Shown here piece after piece: positions 45,971-57,101 of a stretch of DNA of 64,000 nucleotides. The translations under genes were made by a program, and so were the position numbers. Source of the DNA: Hydnum rufescens UP504. Taxonomy: Eukaryota > Basidiomycota > Agaricomycetes > Cantharellales > Hydnaceae. The first letter of the stretch is position 1, and every line of letters starts with the position of its first letter. The notes below the pieces were generated by a model that was given only the letters and a program-made list of their open reading frames with translations, did not search any database and had not been told where the DNA came from. The DNA lies in the NCBI GenBank assembly GCA_014904985.1, contig MU129046.1, positions 38,247-102,246 of the forward strand, written 5' to 3'.

Positions 45971-46126
45971 CACCTTCCGTTTCTGAGCAATCGTGCTTCT
46001 GTGGCCCTCGGTATGGCCCAGGGCATGATGCTGGGTATTATGGTTGCCTTTACTCTCAGGTTTGTCGCGTCGTCGCTTGTTGTGGAGTGCTGTTACCGAA
46101 ATATCTCCATTCCCTCTTAGGTCTTC

Positions 46127-47278
46127 TCCGCGCGGCATATACATATGCCATACGGTGTCCTCCAACGATCCAATTAACTTTCGACCAGGTGAGAGGACCT
46201 AAACTTTTGTGGGGTACTTGGGTCTTTCTTATCGTCGTTATTTTGGGCCAGTGCTATGCGACGGAGAACTGCTTCCAGGGGGTACCACAAGGAGATGGAG
46301 TCCATCAAGGTGATGATCTCCTAAAATCGACAGCCAAGTATTCACCCCAGCTCAGTGTCATTCCTTGGAAGGGCATAGTTCGGGTGTGTTCTTGAAGAGC
46401 ATTGGGACACCGGCCACCCACCTAGTCCACCGCCACCGCCACTATCTACCACTACATACATCACTTTAGTTGGTGATGCCAACACCTCTCTGACGTTGCA
46501 CGACTCTTACTATCCGACGCTGACAAGCACAGCCGCCCTTGATATAACCTGTGGAGTTATAGACCGACTTAAGTCCTCGTCTATTCGGCATATTGATATC
46601 GTCTCAAGACATGGGATCGTTTCCATTTCTTAGCCAAGGGGCTTTGCGACTGCTTTAATTTACCTGCGGCTCGATCGACCCCCTCTCTTCCCATCTCTTT
46701 CCTCGCCAGGACCATCACGCAAAGACTCCCGAATTCTCGCCTTCTTTCCAGGTCCTAAAGATTCACCTCGAAGTACACCGAAGACGTTTCCCATTCGATT
46801 TCTCCGATGACATACCACAATCTTCCTTGTCTTCCTGTTGTACCATTATGTATGATCTCAATCGACGCAGAACAACATGTAAGGGGAACCATTCCAAGTG
46901 CAATTTAGAATTGGAGAAATAACAAGAAATAACAAGAAAATAGCTATAAGTCACCAACATCTATATGTATACAGGCACTTCTTCATGGCTTTGCTTTCCA
47001 TGTGTCGCCCCCCGTTTCTTGCTTTCCACCACGACTTTCTTGCCATTATTGTGCCAACTCAACAGCCCCCCAACTGGATCTTTGACCTCGAGGTCAGTCC
47101 CATTTTCCTCCCACAATCCCAAAGCCCAGTTTTCGCACATGATCAACAAACGCCGGCTCTGTCGACCAATACTTCCCGGCAACGTAGACGGTTGCAATTT
47201 GAGTGCGTCGTCCGAGAAACTTGGGCTGTTCTCAAGCTTCCGATCAACTTGAACAATTTTGTTCTATATTTTATCATC
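46127..47278. repeat. Probable false duplication, left of the N gap
   Basis: It is identical to 47304-48456 except for scattered indels and a few substitutions. Both start at TCCGCGCGGCATATACATAT and reach GAACAATTTTGTTCTAT. This copy has more frame-breaking indels. It is best explained as overlapping contig ends not merged during scaffolding. Confidence 0.85.
46440..46800 (+). pseudogene. ARH1-like fragment, unit B copy 2 (left, probably artefactual duplicate)
   Basis: It carries the same sequence as 47585-48000 but with extra indels that break the frame (for example GCCACAGCC-type insertions near 46530). It should be disregarded if the contig overlap is confirmed. Confidence 0.45.
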
Positions 47279-47303
47279 NNNNNNNNNNNNNNNNNNNNNN
47301 NNN
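47279..47303. other. Assembly gap of 25 N
   Basis: Twenty-five undetermined bases lie between two copies of the same ~1.15 kb. The round length indicates an arbitrary scaffold spacer. Confidence 0.98.
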
Positions 47304-48456
47304 TCCGCGCGGCATATACATATGCCATACGGTGTCCTCCAACGACCCAATGAACTTTCGACCAGGTGGAGAGGACCTAAACTTTTGTGGGGTACTCGGG
47401 TCTTTCTTTATCGTCGTTATTTGGGCCAGTGCTATGCGACGGAGAACTGCTTCCAGGGGGTACCACAAGGAGATGGAGTCCATCAGGTGATGATCTCCTA
47501 AAATCGACAGCCAAGTATTCACCCCAGCTCAGTGTCATTCCTTGAAAGGCATAGTTCGGGTGCGTTCTTGAAGAGCATTGGGACACCGCCACCCACCTAG
47601 TCCACCGCCACCGCCACTATCTACCACTACATACATCACTTTAGTTGGTGATGCCAACACCTCTCTCGACGTTGCACGACTCTTACTATCCGACGCTGAC
47701 AAGCCATCGCCCCTTGATATACCTGTGGATGTTATAGACCGACTTAAGTCCTCGTCTATTCGGCATATTGATATCGTCTCAAGACATGGGCCGTCCCAAG
47801 TTTCCTTTAAATCAAAGGGCTTTGCTAACTGCTTAATTTACCTGCGGCCTCGATCGACCCCATCTCTTCCCAGATCTTTCTCGCCAGGACCATCAGCAGA
47901 CATCAGCCAAACTCCCGAATTCTCGCCCTTCTTTTCCGAAGGTCCTAAAGATTCACCTCGAAGTACACCGAAGACGTTTCCCATTCGATTTCTCCGATGA
48001 CATACCACAATCTTCCTTGTCTTCCTGTTGTACCATTATGTATGATCTCAATACGGCAGACAACATGTAATGGGGAACCATTTCCAAGTGCAATTTAGAT
48101 TGGAGAAATAACAGAAATAACAAGAAAATAGCTATTAAGTCACCAACATCTATATGTATAAGGCACTTCTTCACTGCTTTGTTTTCCGTGGTCGCCCCGT
48201 TTCTTGCTTTCCACCACGACTTTCTTGCCATTATTGTGCCCCAACTTGAAGCCCCCAACTGGATCTTTGACCTCGAGGTCAGTCCCATTTTCCTCCACAA
48301 TCCCAAAGCCAGTTTTCGCCATGATCAACAACGCCCGGCTCTGTCGACCAATACTTCCCGGCAACGTAGACGTTGCAATTTGAGTGCTCTCCCCAGAAAA
48401 CTTGAGGCTGTTCTCAAGCTTCCGATCAACTTGAACAATTTTGTTCTATTATATTC
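47304..48456. repeat. Probable false duplication, right of the N gap
   Basis: This is the second copy of 46127-47278 and continues without a break into the nuclease-like gene on the minus strand. It is the more complete of the two and is used below for gene calls. Confidence 0.85.
47585..48000 (+). pseudogene. ARH1-like fragment, unit B copy 2
   Basis: An open frame of ~138 residues contains ITLVGDANTSLDVARLLLSD, then SSSIRHIDIVSRHGPSQVSF and CLIYLRPRSTPSLPRSF. These match the NADPH-binding Rossmann segment of adrenodoxin reductase (GxGNVxLDVARxLL, then RHVxxVxRRGPxQxxF). It terminates at 48000 shortly after TFPIRFLR. Both the N-terminal FAD half and the C-terminus are missing, so it is a truncated paralog. 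In this inverted block it runs convergently with the nuclease-like gene. Confidence 0.6.
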
Positions 48457-49155
48457 ATATCTGTATGAGTCCAAACATGCATGGAAGAGATATTGTGGAC
48501 TCATGCCGCCAACAAATGCTTTGTCTCTAGGAAATAAATGTGCTCATCGGGGCCTTCCCAGATGCCATCCCATTCCGCACTATCGGTCTCTCCAGTGAGG
48601 TATCACCAGCCATCTTGTCTAGTGGAATTTTTGCCACAAATCGCCGAATATCACCACGAAGACTGAGGTGACGTCAATAGCTTTGATTCCCTTCTCCTCG
48701 AAGGCCTTGTCAGAGATTTGGTGATGGCATATTCCTTGTTCCTGAGCGGTATATAGCGGGGGTGGTCTGCCAGGTATGTGATTGTAGAGTCGGAGTGCGA
48801 ATAGTTCGTGCGTGCAGGACGATCGCGTGATTGGGTACAGGGTTTCTAAAGAGCCACCCACGGAAGTAGGACTGAAAGTCTTCGAGATGTCGAACGAAGT
48901 TGTCACAGGAACGCTATCCTTGGAGTCTTGTAAGTGACAGTGAAGGAGTAGATCTGGACGACGCGGCATGGAGTTTGTTCTGGCGAAACTGAGGGTGCCT
49001 AGAATGAGATTGGAAGCAGAACCAAGGGACTTTGGAAAGTTTGGATACGGAACATAGGGGTATGGGTTTCTGGAGCAGCGGGCTGGAATCGGTAGGACGT
49101 GGGGTGTGGCAATTTCCGTCCAGACGCGTCTCGATATTCCTGAATCTTCTACTTG
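48150..49155 (-). pseudogene. PD-(D/E)XK nuclease-like protein, unit B, frameshifted
   Basis: The minus-strand counterpart of 19180-20158. Recognisable segments are VEDSGISRRVWTEIATP (~49140), a frame disturbed around 48980-48930, ISDKAFEEKGIKAIDVTS (~48720-48660), and after another frameshift GETDSAEWDGIWEG with YFLETK (~48600-48530). The second exon carries the Lys/Arg-rich tail, where CGACCACGGAAAACAAAG would read RPRKTK in the frame used by unit A. The catalytic-type D and E-x-K are kept. Several frameshifts may be sequencing errors, since this region abuts the gap. The 3' exon also appears in the artefactual copy at 46900-47278. Confidence 0.5.
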
Positions 49156-49159
49156 CCGC

Positions 49160-51010
49160 CGGGGGGCTGCGGGGCGCGGCGATCCGTTTGCCTTGAGCGA
49201 CGTAGGGACATTACTCGGCATGAGCCCGCGCGCGCGTGGGATCAAGGAAGGAGGTGTAGGGAGGATTGGATAATTCAGATTGATGACGTTCGTGCGCATC
49301 AGATGACGAATGAGTTAAGAGGGAGAACCGTTGGAAGTTGGGGGTCTTCAAGCGCGGTGGGCATGGACGATGAGGAGGGCAAACTTCTGGCTCTCTGAAG
49401 CCGAGCGAGTAGTTCGAGAGGATCACAAATCATCTGACGATTCCATTAGGCTCCTTGATTCTTTCCGCATACTATCGACGAAGCCGTAATCCACGTGGTC
49501 ACCTCACTCAGTGGTAACTGGTTCTATTTTGGATCTTATTGTGACAAAAGTACCTGTATGAGGCTGGGTGCTGACCGCAGTGCTGATGGCTCAGTATGTG
49601 GGTTTCGACCATTGGAAGGCTGCCAAGGTGATCTAGTCGAAGGCAACTTGCTACCTAGTATATTGTCGGGAGTCTGAGGAGATTCTGTGAGCCCCTTCTC
49701 ACGAGACTGCTGTGCTGGCAGCGAGACAGAGCCAGAAGAGGGGGGAGTATAGCGATCGCAGGCAAATATGGGGCACAACACCTGCTGGCACCACCGAGAT
49801 ATCAGCGGAAGTGACGACGGCCAGGAGAACTGCTCTCGCATAGCCAATAGGGGGGAACCGGGAACTCCGTCGCATTCCAGATGGGATAGATTCGAAGCTA
49901 ACAAAGAGACCGATATTGACTATATGGTTCGACCGAGATGGAGTCAGAGGGCATGGGCGAGTACAGTATTCGACGCTTGAAGAGACTCAGTGGAGGCAAT
50001 AGGGGGAATAATCAATGAACTTGAGAAATGGACGCGGTACGCAGGGGTCAGAAAACGGGTAGATATATAATTGAGCCCTTCGGTCGACGAGGAGACGTGA
50101 ATGCATTCGAAGGATCGGAGTGTGCCCTCAGAGTTCGCGAAAAACGAAAATCGCTAATCCAGGCGCCTGATGTACATGGCAGGAAATAGTAGTAAAATGG
50201 ACCCGGGATTACAGAGGAGAGCGACAATTTCAATACATTGATTATGCTGCTGGAGATTCAGGCCAAGTTCCATCATTACAGGTCGTAGCTGGCCCAACCC
50301 TTTGCACCGCTTCGTATCGCTCCCGTTCCAACAGAGAGTGTCTTCCTTATGCTGACACCTCTTCGCAGCCTGCCTAGCCTCATCTCGAATAACGCCCTTG
50401 TACATGTTTAGTGAACTTGCGGCATGGAAATCGGGAAGTCGGGAGAAGCCTCGCATCTCTCTCTGCAGATTGGTTGAAATGCACGGCTCATACAGGTGAA
50501 GGACGAGAAGGCGATGGCCGTCGCAAGTGTCGCCTTTGTCCTGTAGGACATGGACAAAAGTGGGTTGCCACGTGCTTACGGCGGAACGACCCGATACATT
50601 CCGTTCTGATGGCACCCGAATAATCGCCCGACCTCCGCTCAGGTCTTTTTCGTCCGCTCAACTGCGTCTTTGAGGTTTTTTGTTCTTGTTCCTATCCCTG
50701 AGGGTGTCTGGCGATTCAACAGGTAGTGACTTGGTCAGACCCCTCCCAGTAGGGTATCTAACCCCCTTTTCTGGAACACTGGCGTCGTTCCTCTTCGAGC
50801 TCTGGCATCGCCATTCGGCCATGGAATATCGTGACGATGCCCGGCCCGCACGATCTCGGGCGACAGGGCCGTATGGTCCCCATATACAGTAACTGCTTGG
50901 TCGACAGAACACACCTTATGGAAGTCCTTTGCATCATCTACTAACGTGCGGTATGGTGCTCGATAATTGTGGCGGGTGAAGGCTGGCGAATGTTGTAGCA
51001 GAGGAAACAT
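49160..51010 (-). pseudogene. Gene family X, 5' half, unit B
   Basis: Minus-strand blocks: LLQHSPAFTRHNYRAPYRTL and VCSVDQAVTVYGDHTALSPE (51010-50850); SLPVESPDTLRDRNKNKK (~50710-50660); NLQREMRGFSRLPDFHAASS (~50460); GPFYYYFLPCTSGAWISDF (~50200); a stretch near 49860-49700; and the Pro-rich REPEVCPPHRPCPPRLKTPN (~49400). They are in the same order as unit A and are cut at 49156 by the inversion. No domain recognised. The starting ATG at 51010 gives the longest first block. Confidence 0.4.
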
Positions 51011-51019
51011 TCAAGCCGG

Positions 51020-51660
51020 CCTTGGCGCTTAGCGTTGCTTGAAATCTAAAGTATCAATTATCACATGGATGACAGTACGGTATAGTTCACAGTTGATGAA
51101 AGCATATTTTGTCTGCTTTAACCTCGATTGCTGTCTTTAAGAGGGCATTAAGAGCGGGAGAGAACGCTCTTTATAACTATGAACATGTGTGAATGGTGAC
51201 CCCGAGACTTTACTAGAACATTGCGAATCGCTCGATGCTCTCGCGTATAGATTATCTGCTTTCTAGAGACCAAGGCATTATTTTGTGATAGACAATGTCC
51301 CGTATTAAAAGTGGAAGTGGGCGTCACCAGGGGCTGATTGCGAGACAGACACAGTAGATGACAGCGTGACTGTATCAGGAGTGTCCTTTTCAGTGACGGA
51401 CACAGTAATAGAGGATGGCAGAAATGAATGAGAGACGCTCGAGAGTCACGAGGGAAGCCTTCGTTGGGTGGGGCGATAATGTTCCAGTCAAAGACTCCAA
51501 AGCGCCTAGGCCAGAAAAGCATTTGGTGTTCAATACGTGACGTACTGGAATGGAGATGCCTGCCGCAGGACACGTACTGTACAAATAGGGCCACTACTGC
51601 TAGGAGCCACCGCTCCAGCTGAGTTCCTGGGAACTGTCCTTCGTGGTCACCGAAGGAGCT
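51020..51660. repeat. Unit-start region, copy C
   Basis: Nearly identical to 34986-35640 and partially to 29260-29590. Non-coding by the same argument of frames not conserved between copies. It contains the intact hAT target CTTCGTGGTCACCGAAGG at ~51643. Confidence 0.65.
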
Positions 51661-51714
51661 CAAGGAATATGTGTGGCAGTGCGAAAATTAGATCCCTTCA
51701 CGTGGTCATGAGGG
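51661..51714 (+). pseudogene. RNase H remnant unit C, part left of the transposon
   Basis: TATGTGTGGCAGTGCG and CCCTTCACGTGGTCATGAGG match units A and B up to the point of the Tc1/mariner insertion. The rest resumes at 57416. Confidence 0.65.
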
Positions 51715-51716
51715 TA

Positions 51717-52026
51717 CAGCCGTTTGCAAAAAGGTTGGCACTTTCGGAAAACACCGAAAAAAAAAGGAGAAACGACACTGATCTTGCATGGGCGATATTG
51801 AGCGTAATACCGCATAGAATGATGTGAGGTTAGGTTTTCTGTACTTGTATTCATTGTGCCTACCTGCAAATGTAATTATGGACACTGGATTCCATTTTTA
51901 GGTTTCACTTGATTTTAATCTTCCACCGACGATTACTCCCTGTACAGAGCAGCTAGAGCTATCCTTTTTAAATATGATTTAGCTATATATGCCTACTACC
52001 TGCAAACCAAGTCTTGAGATAAATGG
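51717..52026 (+). repeat. Left terminal inverted repeat of the Tc1/mariner element
   Basis: About 310 bp, pairing with 57102-57413. Differences are isolated substitutions and one base in the A run after ACACCG. Confidence 0.9.
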
Positions 52027-52145
52027 AAAAAATTTGACATTGTTGCACATGATGTATAGCTCGGCTGAATGCGGTGGTTGTGAAAGCTAAACCGCGGCCA
52101 AGTACTATAGCTACTCATCACAATGGGAGCAGCAGCCGAAGCATG

Positions 52146-52572
52146 AAGGGCCCAGGAATGCACCCAGGACCACAAGGAGAAGCGAAGCTCTGCTAGACTG
52201 GCGAAACAAGATCCTCAGAGTGCGACTACCACACTATCCACCTCAAAGCCTACCACCAGCCTAGACAAGGGCAAATCTTCAGCATTTAAGCAAAGACCTA
52301 GGCCAGTGCCAAGATTCACTACTGTCAAGGCCACTGATATGCTCCAATCCCCTTTGCAGTCTACGACTCAAGGCCAAATGCAAGAAAATCACTCAACTAC
52401 ACCCAATGACGACCTGGAAAGTGCAAAACTTCTATTAGCCTTCACCAAGGCATATGAGCCTTCAAGTGGACATGATATATATACTGATATGGACAGCCCT
52501 GCACCCGATGTGAACCACAACTCAGATGAAGATGAGGTGGTGTTGGTGGTACCAGCGGTGTTGGAGGGATAA
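52146..52572 (+). CDS. Passenger ORF 1 in the Tc1/mariner element
   Basis: The frame is open from ~52146 to TAA at 52572. The only in-frame ATG giving a defined protein is at 52306 (MPRFTTVKATDMLQSP, 88 residues). Upstream codons encode a basic EKRSSARLAKQ segment, suggesting that the real start lies in an earlier exon. Composition is Ser/Thr/Pro rich, then acidic (HNSDEDEVVLVVP). No domain recognised. The sequence just before its stop is the start of the repeat shared with 1437-2890. Confidence 0.35.
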
Positions 52573-53920
52573 ATCCCTACACCATAGAAATCCTCATCCG
52601 AGGCCATTTTCCCTATGAACAAATCAATTATATGTCACTGCGCTCATTTAATTTTATTGCCATTTGTTTATTCAAGAAATCAATTGGATTCCTACCCCTT
52701 TCCAACCCATAATATCGCCTCATTCCTTTACCATGTCTACCAGTCAATTTATTGACTATCCGTTGGACTTCAACAGTCCTCATCAAAAAGGGGCAGTTTA
52801 TGCCCTACTTCAAGTCCATTTTCTTTGGACAAGGCAATTCAACTTGCCATCTTTCTTCAAGTCTGGATGACTTGCCTGCTCTTCCAAGCCATCCTATTGC
52901 CTTAAGGGCAATGAATTGTGATTATGTAACGATGCAGACCAGGCCTAGTTCCAATTCTGGACTCGCGGATCCATCACATGATCCAGATAGGGCTGCACTA
53001 CTCTGAAGGAGTATTTTTCGAATTTCTCCGTCATTTTTGATCAGACCGACTCGAAACGACCGCGCCAGAAATATACGAATCGTACCTATCGAACGGTACC
53101 AAACACGAAACGAACGGATCAAAAATGCGGTCCCTGTAACAATATCTTGCCATGATTCATACTCTGAAGGAGTATTTTTCGAATTTCTCTGTCAGTTTTG
53201 ATCGGATCGACTCGAAACGACCATGCCCTGAAAGCTGTTGAAAATGCGCATCGAACGGTACCAAGGGCAAAACGAGCGGACGCGAACTCCATTTTTCACA
53301 AGACAACTCCCTCCCCATGACTCCCCCTTTGCTCCACCATTCAAAATAGCGAATTACTTCCGGCCCTCTTATGTCCGATGGAGAAGACCCTCAGGGCGAC
53401 CTATTCCACTTTTCCTTAAGGGAACTTGTCCAGGTTTGAAGGAGGAATAGCATGTAATGTGTCAATCTCCCCTTTTATCTTGAAATTGGAATATCTCCAT
53501 CAGTTTTGAAGATTTTAACTTGATTTCTTTTTCTCTGTGTGTCCCTTAAGTCCGACTTTTTCACTTTATATTGAGTCGAAGTCTGGATTGTATATTAGGT
53601 GCAGCTAGCACACAAATTCAGTAGTTCTCCCCCTCCCTCCAGTTTGAAGCTCCTTGAACAGCTGCTGGTCCCTGGGTGATTTCTCACTACAAAAAGCGAA
53701 TTCTAACTACACTTTGACTAAGGTCTCAAGAAGAGATTCTTAGGGTGTGGTAATTTGACTGAAAGACACATTCTCACTTAATTGCTTGGGCTTTGTTGGC
53801 TCACTGCAATTTCCCCTGTTCAAAAGACCTTCCCCCACTCGAACCTGAACATCCAGATTAGATCTGTGATCCCCTCTTTCGTCCCCGGCTCAACATCGTG
53901 GACAGTAGTTGGATTGGTTT
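52559..53920. repeat. Repeat shared with 1437-2890, inside the Tc1/mariner element
   Basis: Collinear with the left edge of the window over ~1.4 kb at moderate identity. It holds two internal copies of a CTGAAGGAGTATTTTTCGAA motif (~53000 and ~53160). No gene is supported. It separates the two passenger genes. Confidence 0.55.
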
Positions 53921-53937
53921 AATAACCATCCTGCTTA

Positions 53938-55761
53938 CAGCGGATGGTGGTGGGTACAATGATGATGATGAAGACGAAGACGATGGCGAATCAAGTGTGG
54001 AACTAGGGGGCGAGCCGGATGAAGACACTCGCAGGCATACTAGCAACAACCGCCGTGCGACACAGGACCTGGATAGACACCTGTCAGACTCCACAGACAA
54101 CAGGGAGGCAGATTGTAGGACACTGGCCACATTGGACAAGTATCGGAAGATCTATGATTGGGTGGCAGCTAAAAATCCCAAAGCAAAAGCAGGTGGGTGT
54201 TTTTTTGGATACATATGTATGTGCTGACAAACCGGCTGCCTTAGCAACGACCAGCAACATAAGGAAGCCTAAACAACAGAAAACCATGCCTCCAGTTGAC
54301 CATCCAATCGACCAATCCAAACGAGATGATGATGAGCAAGTCTTCAGTATCACTGTCGAGTGCCCAACCTTGGATGGCGAGGCATGTACGATTACTGTGG
54401 ATTCAGAAATCACTTGGGATGCCTTCCTGATGAGGGTGGCTGAAGCTATGGGTCAGTCTGTCAAACGAGTTTCAGTGCGCTACCTCCTCTCTTCCGATGA
54501 TAAGAACCAGCGACCTCAGAGCCTTAAGGACAGCGAGTCACTTGGTGCTATGATCCACATCCTCTGACAGTTACAACCGAAGAAAGGCTCGAAGCGAGCC
54601 ATTAGACCAGTATGTGTCTGCCTTGAGGACAAAAATTCCTCCCCCCATGGCAATGCAGAGTCAGGGAAAAATTCTGCTAAAGGATTCAAACTCATGGTGA
54701 GCTGATAATGCATAGAATCTTGACTATTTGTTATGGCTTAGAAACAATGCTTTGCTAGGGCAGATTGAAGCGTAGATGGGCAGAATCGGTCATGAGTGAT
54801 AACGAAGAACCGGCACAAAGCACCTTGGCCCAAATCAATTCCAAATTCATCTGTAGGCTCTGTCCGCCAACAAATGGGATTGATCGGTGCTGCTTAATTC
54901 GTCCAAATAGTCAGCAGCATGTTGAATTTCCTTTCAAGGAACGAAATGAATGGGCAAACATGATCATAAGTTGTGACATTCTCTCATTATGGTTTATTAT
55001 TCAAGTTATGTTTAGGACGATCCCAGCAACCCAACTATGATTGAGTCTGTTCCTGATTCTATCAAAGAATGTCTCTTTGGGACCGATTTCGTGCCTAAGA
55101 GGCGTGGGAAGGTCACAGCGGCCTCGATGGGACCTGGCTCTATGCAGTATCCTTTCCCTGCCCAATTCATGAATGCTATGATGTTCGGAATGCATGGCTA
55201 CCCTCCTCCATTTTACCCTTACCTGCCACCAATTCCCCCATCGCACATGCCCCTCTTGCACCCATCACACCCATTGCCCCGTCGCACCCATCACACCCAT
55301 CATACCCATCGCACTCATCACATCCAGCCTACCAGTACCCTAATCCCTCATCACATACATATCCTGGGGCTCCCCAATATCCTCCAGCACCCGGTGGTCC
55401 TGAGGCTCCTACACAGACTTCAGCTCCTGCCACAAAAGCTAGCAGTGATTTAGCCCCTAGTTCCGAGGTTGACATCAACGATATTGCTGAGTATCCATAT
55501 ATTTGCAGTTGGCTATCCACTCTCAATTTGGACAAGCGGGGCTCCTGCAGCGAAAACTGGGGGCAGTACGAAGGGTTTCTTTCTGAGTCTGGCATCCTTC
55601 GCCTCGACCACCTCGTTGCAGGATGCACAGCATCCCAACTTGCTGAAATGTGCCAGATGCCAGTGCCATTGGCAACTCATCTCCTTTATTATGGCCAGCG
55701 TGACACAGAGAGGTGTCTCAAGGATGCCCTTAAGGCACACAAGCATCCCCGAATCAAATAA
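53938..55761 (+). pseudogene. Passenger gene 2: ubiquitin-like/PB1-like and SAM-like protein
   Basis: Coding exons: ~53938-54190 (acidic DDEDEDDGESSVELGGEPDE, then TLATLDKYRKIYDWVAAKNP), 54242-54567 (DEQVFSITVECPTLDGEACT to SLGAMIHIL, a beta-grasp-like segment), a frame continuing past a TGA at 54565-54567 (GSKRAIRPVCVCLEDK), 54772-54970 (KRRWAES; CRLCPP), and from 55018 a Pro/His-rich linker. A C-terminal helical block runs to the stop at 55761 (ICSWLSTLNLDKR; LDHLVAGCTASQLAEMCQM; LLYYGQRDTERC), resembling SAM-type helices. Introns are GT-AG and in phase. The TGA at 54565 may be a real lesion or belong to a retained intron. Similar multi-exon proteins of unknown function are repetitive in Agaricomycete genomes. 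It plays no evident part in transposition. The start exon was not found. Confidence 0.5.
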
Positions 55762-55807
55762 TTCTTCCTCTTTAGTAGTTTCCACACACCAAAAGTAATC
55801 TTCCTCA

Positions 55808-56997
55808 TTACAATTCATATCCTGACCATGCAAACCATGCATGGGCATTTTCTGTGGAGACAGAATTTACAACCTCATGAAGTAGAGAAATAAGAGCCCC
55901 ATCTGTCTCAGCAATCCGAAACCTCTCTCCCTCACGACGAATCCGAGCCTTGATTGCAGAGAAGCTCAGCTCAATCGGGTTATAGTCAGGGGAATATGGG
56001 GGTAGAAATTCACATCGCACACCACTATATGTAGCAAAAGGTTAGAGCATTTCTTTTCCCCTTGATAGGAATACTTACACGTCATTTATTGCTTGGAGAA
56101 TACAAGGATCCTTGTGGATACGACAATTATCCATCACGATTACTGAGTTATGGCCGGGAAAAGGTTGCATGCATGGCAAAAGATCCAAAATGAATGCTAG
56201 GAATGCCTTGGTGTCAAAGGCCCCCTCCCGGATCTGGAGGTAAATCATTCCATCACTTGAGAGAGCAGGAAGTAGAGACCACCTAATGAGTATTACAGAT
56301 CAGAGAGGCTCAGCGAGTGAATTTTATCCAGGTACTGTTACTTTTTTCGGCAAATGAAGAATGCTCACTTCACTGCTCTTCTTCCAGATGATGCATATCC
56401 ATTTTGCTGGAATGTTGTTTGCAGGTCATATGCGCTTTCATCCACAAACACCAGCTGTTCAGGATCATATGTCTCAGCCATCTTTTTGCAGAATGCTAAA
56501 CGTCGCTCTTCATCACGTTGAATGGCTGCTCATGTCATCTAATATTCTAGAGGTAAGCTTTATGCCCTCCACAGTATGCAGACATGCCTTTTTCCTAGTA
56601 ATTCCACTCCTCTGTAGCGTTCTCCAGATTGTTGATAGGGACACATTTGGGGCCCCACAGTTGTCTTCAATATCATCCCGTAGCTCATCAAGGTATGTGT
56701 CGGGGGTACGATCAAGGGTGGCTTTCAGATACTTTGTGTGATTTAATATTAGCATGAGAAGAGAAGTGAGAGGGACATAGGAAATACATTGACATTCCCT
56801 TGTGAAAGAATATGGGGCCGCCCTTGCTTTGTAGTCCCAGGCAAATTAACACACCCCACCATCTTGAAGGTACTAATCACATGTTGGATGGTTCGTCGGC
56901 TCATGCCAGTGTAGCGTGATATTGTCCCTCTAGGGACATCTTTGTGCATGCGAATAACAGCCCATCGGAGGTCATCGGACCATTTTTTGCCACACAT
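55808..56997 (-). CDS. Tc1/mariner transposase, DD34E
   Basis: Exons on the minus strand: 56997-56788 (MCGKKWSDDLRWAVIRMHKD and GTISRYTGMSRRTIQHVI, a helix-turn-helix); 56731-~56560 (second helix-turn-helix, VSLSTIWRTLQRSGITRKKA); ~56540-56369 (QLVFVDESAYD, first catalytic D); 56282-56079 (NSVIVMDNCRIHKD, second D); and 56024-55808 (PPYSPDYNPIEL, catalytic E). Joining the last two exons leaves 34 residues between the second D and the E, hence DD34E. Three introns have clear GT-AG ends; the 56560/56540 junction needs a weak donor or a one-base shift. The catalytic residues are all present, so the enzyme may be functional. Tc1/mariner transposases cut at the element ends and insert into TA, as observed here. 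Confidence 0.85.
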
Positions 56998-57101
56998 AAT
57001 ACGTATCTGGAAGGTCAAGGGAAACTAGAGCTATACCCATGAAATGTATGGATCAGATATTGGCTTCAAGGCCAAGTAAATCACACACTATTAATTCTTA
57101 T

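Larger units (their letters stand above)
45250..49155. other. Block inverted relative to unit A
   Basis: Left of 45250, sequence is collinear with 18926-19184 in the same orientation. From 45250 to 49155 it matches 19185-~23585 in reverse complement (family X fragment, spacer, ARH1-like fragment, nuclease-like gene). Right of 49156 it is again collinear with 23590 onward in the same orientation. The junctions are GGTGAACCC|GGCGGCGCC and CTTCTACTTG|CCGCCGGGG. The true length is ~1.15 kb shorter if the duplication at the gap is artificial. Confidence 0.75.

Noticed and set aside
51390..51663. 171-residue minus-strand frame 51148-51663 as a gene
   Set aside because: The nearly identical unit B region breaks this frame with small indels, so conservation reflects recent duplication and not coding selection.
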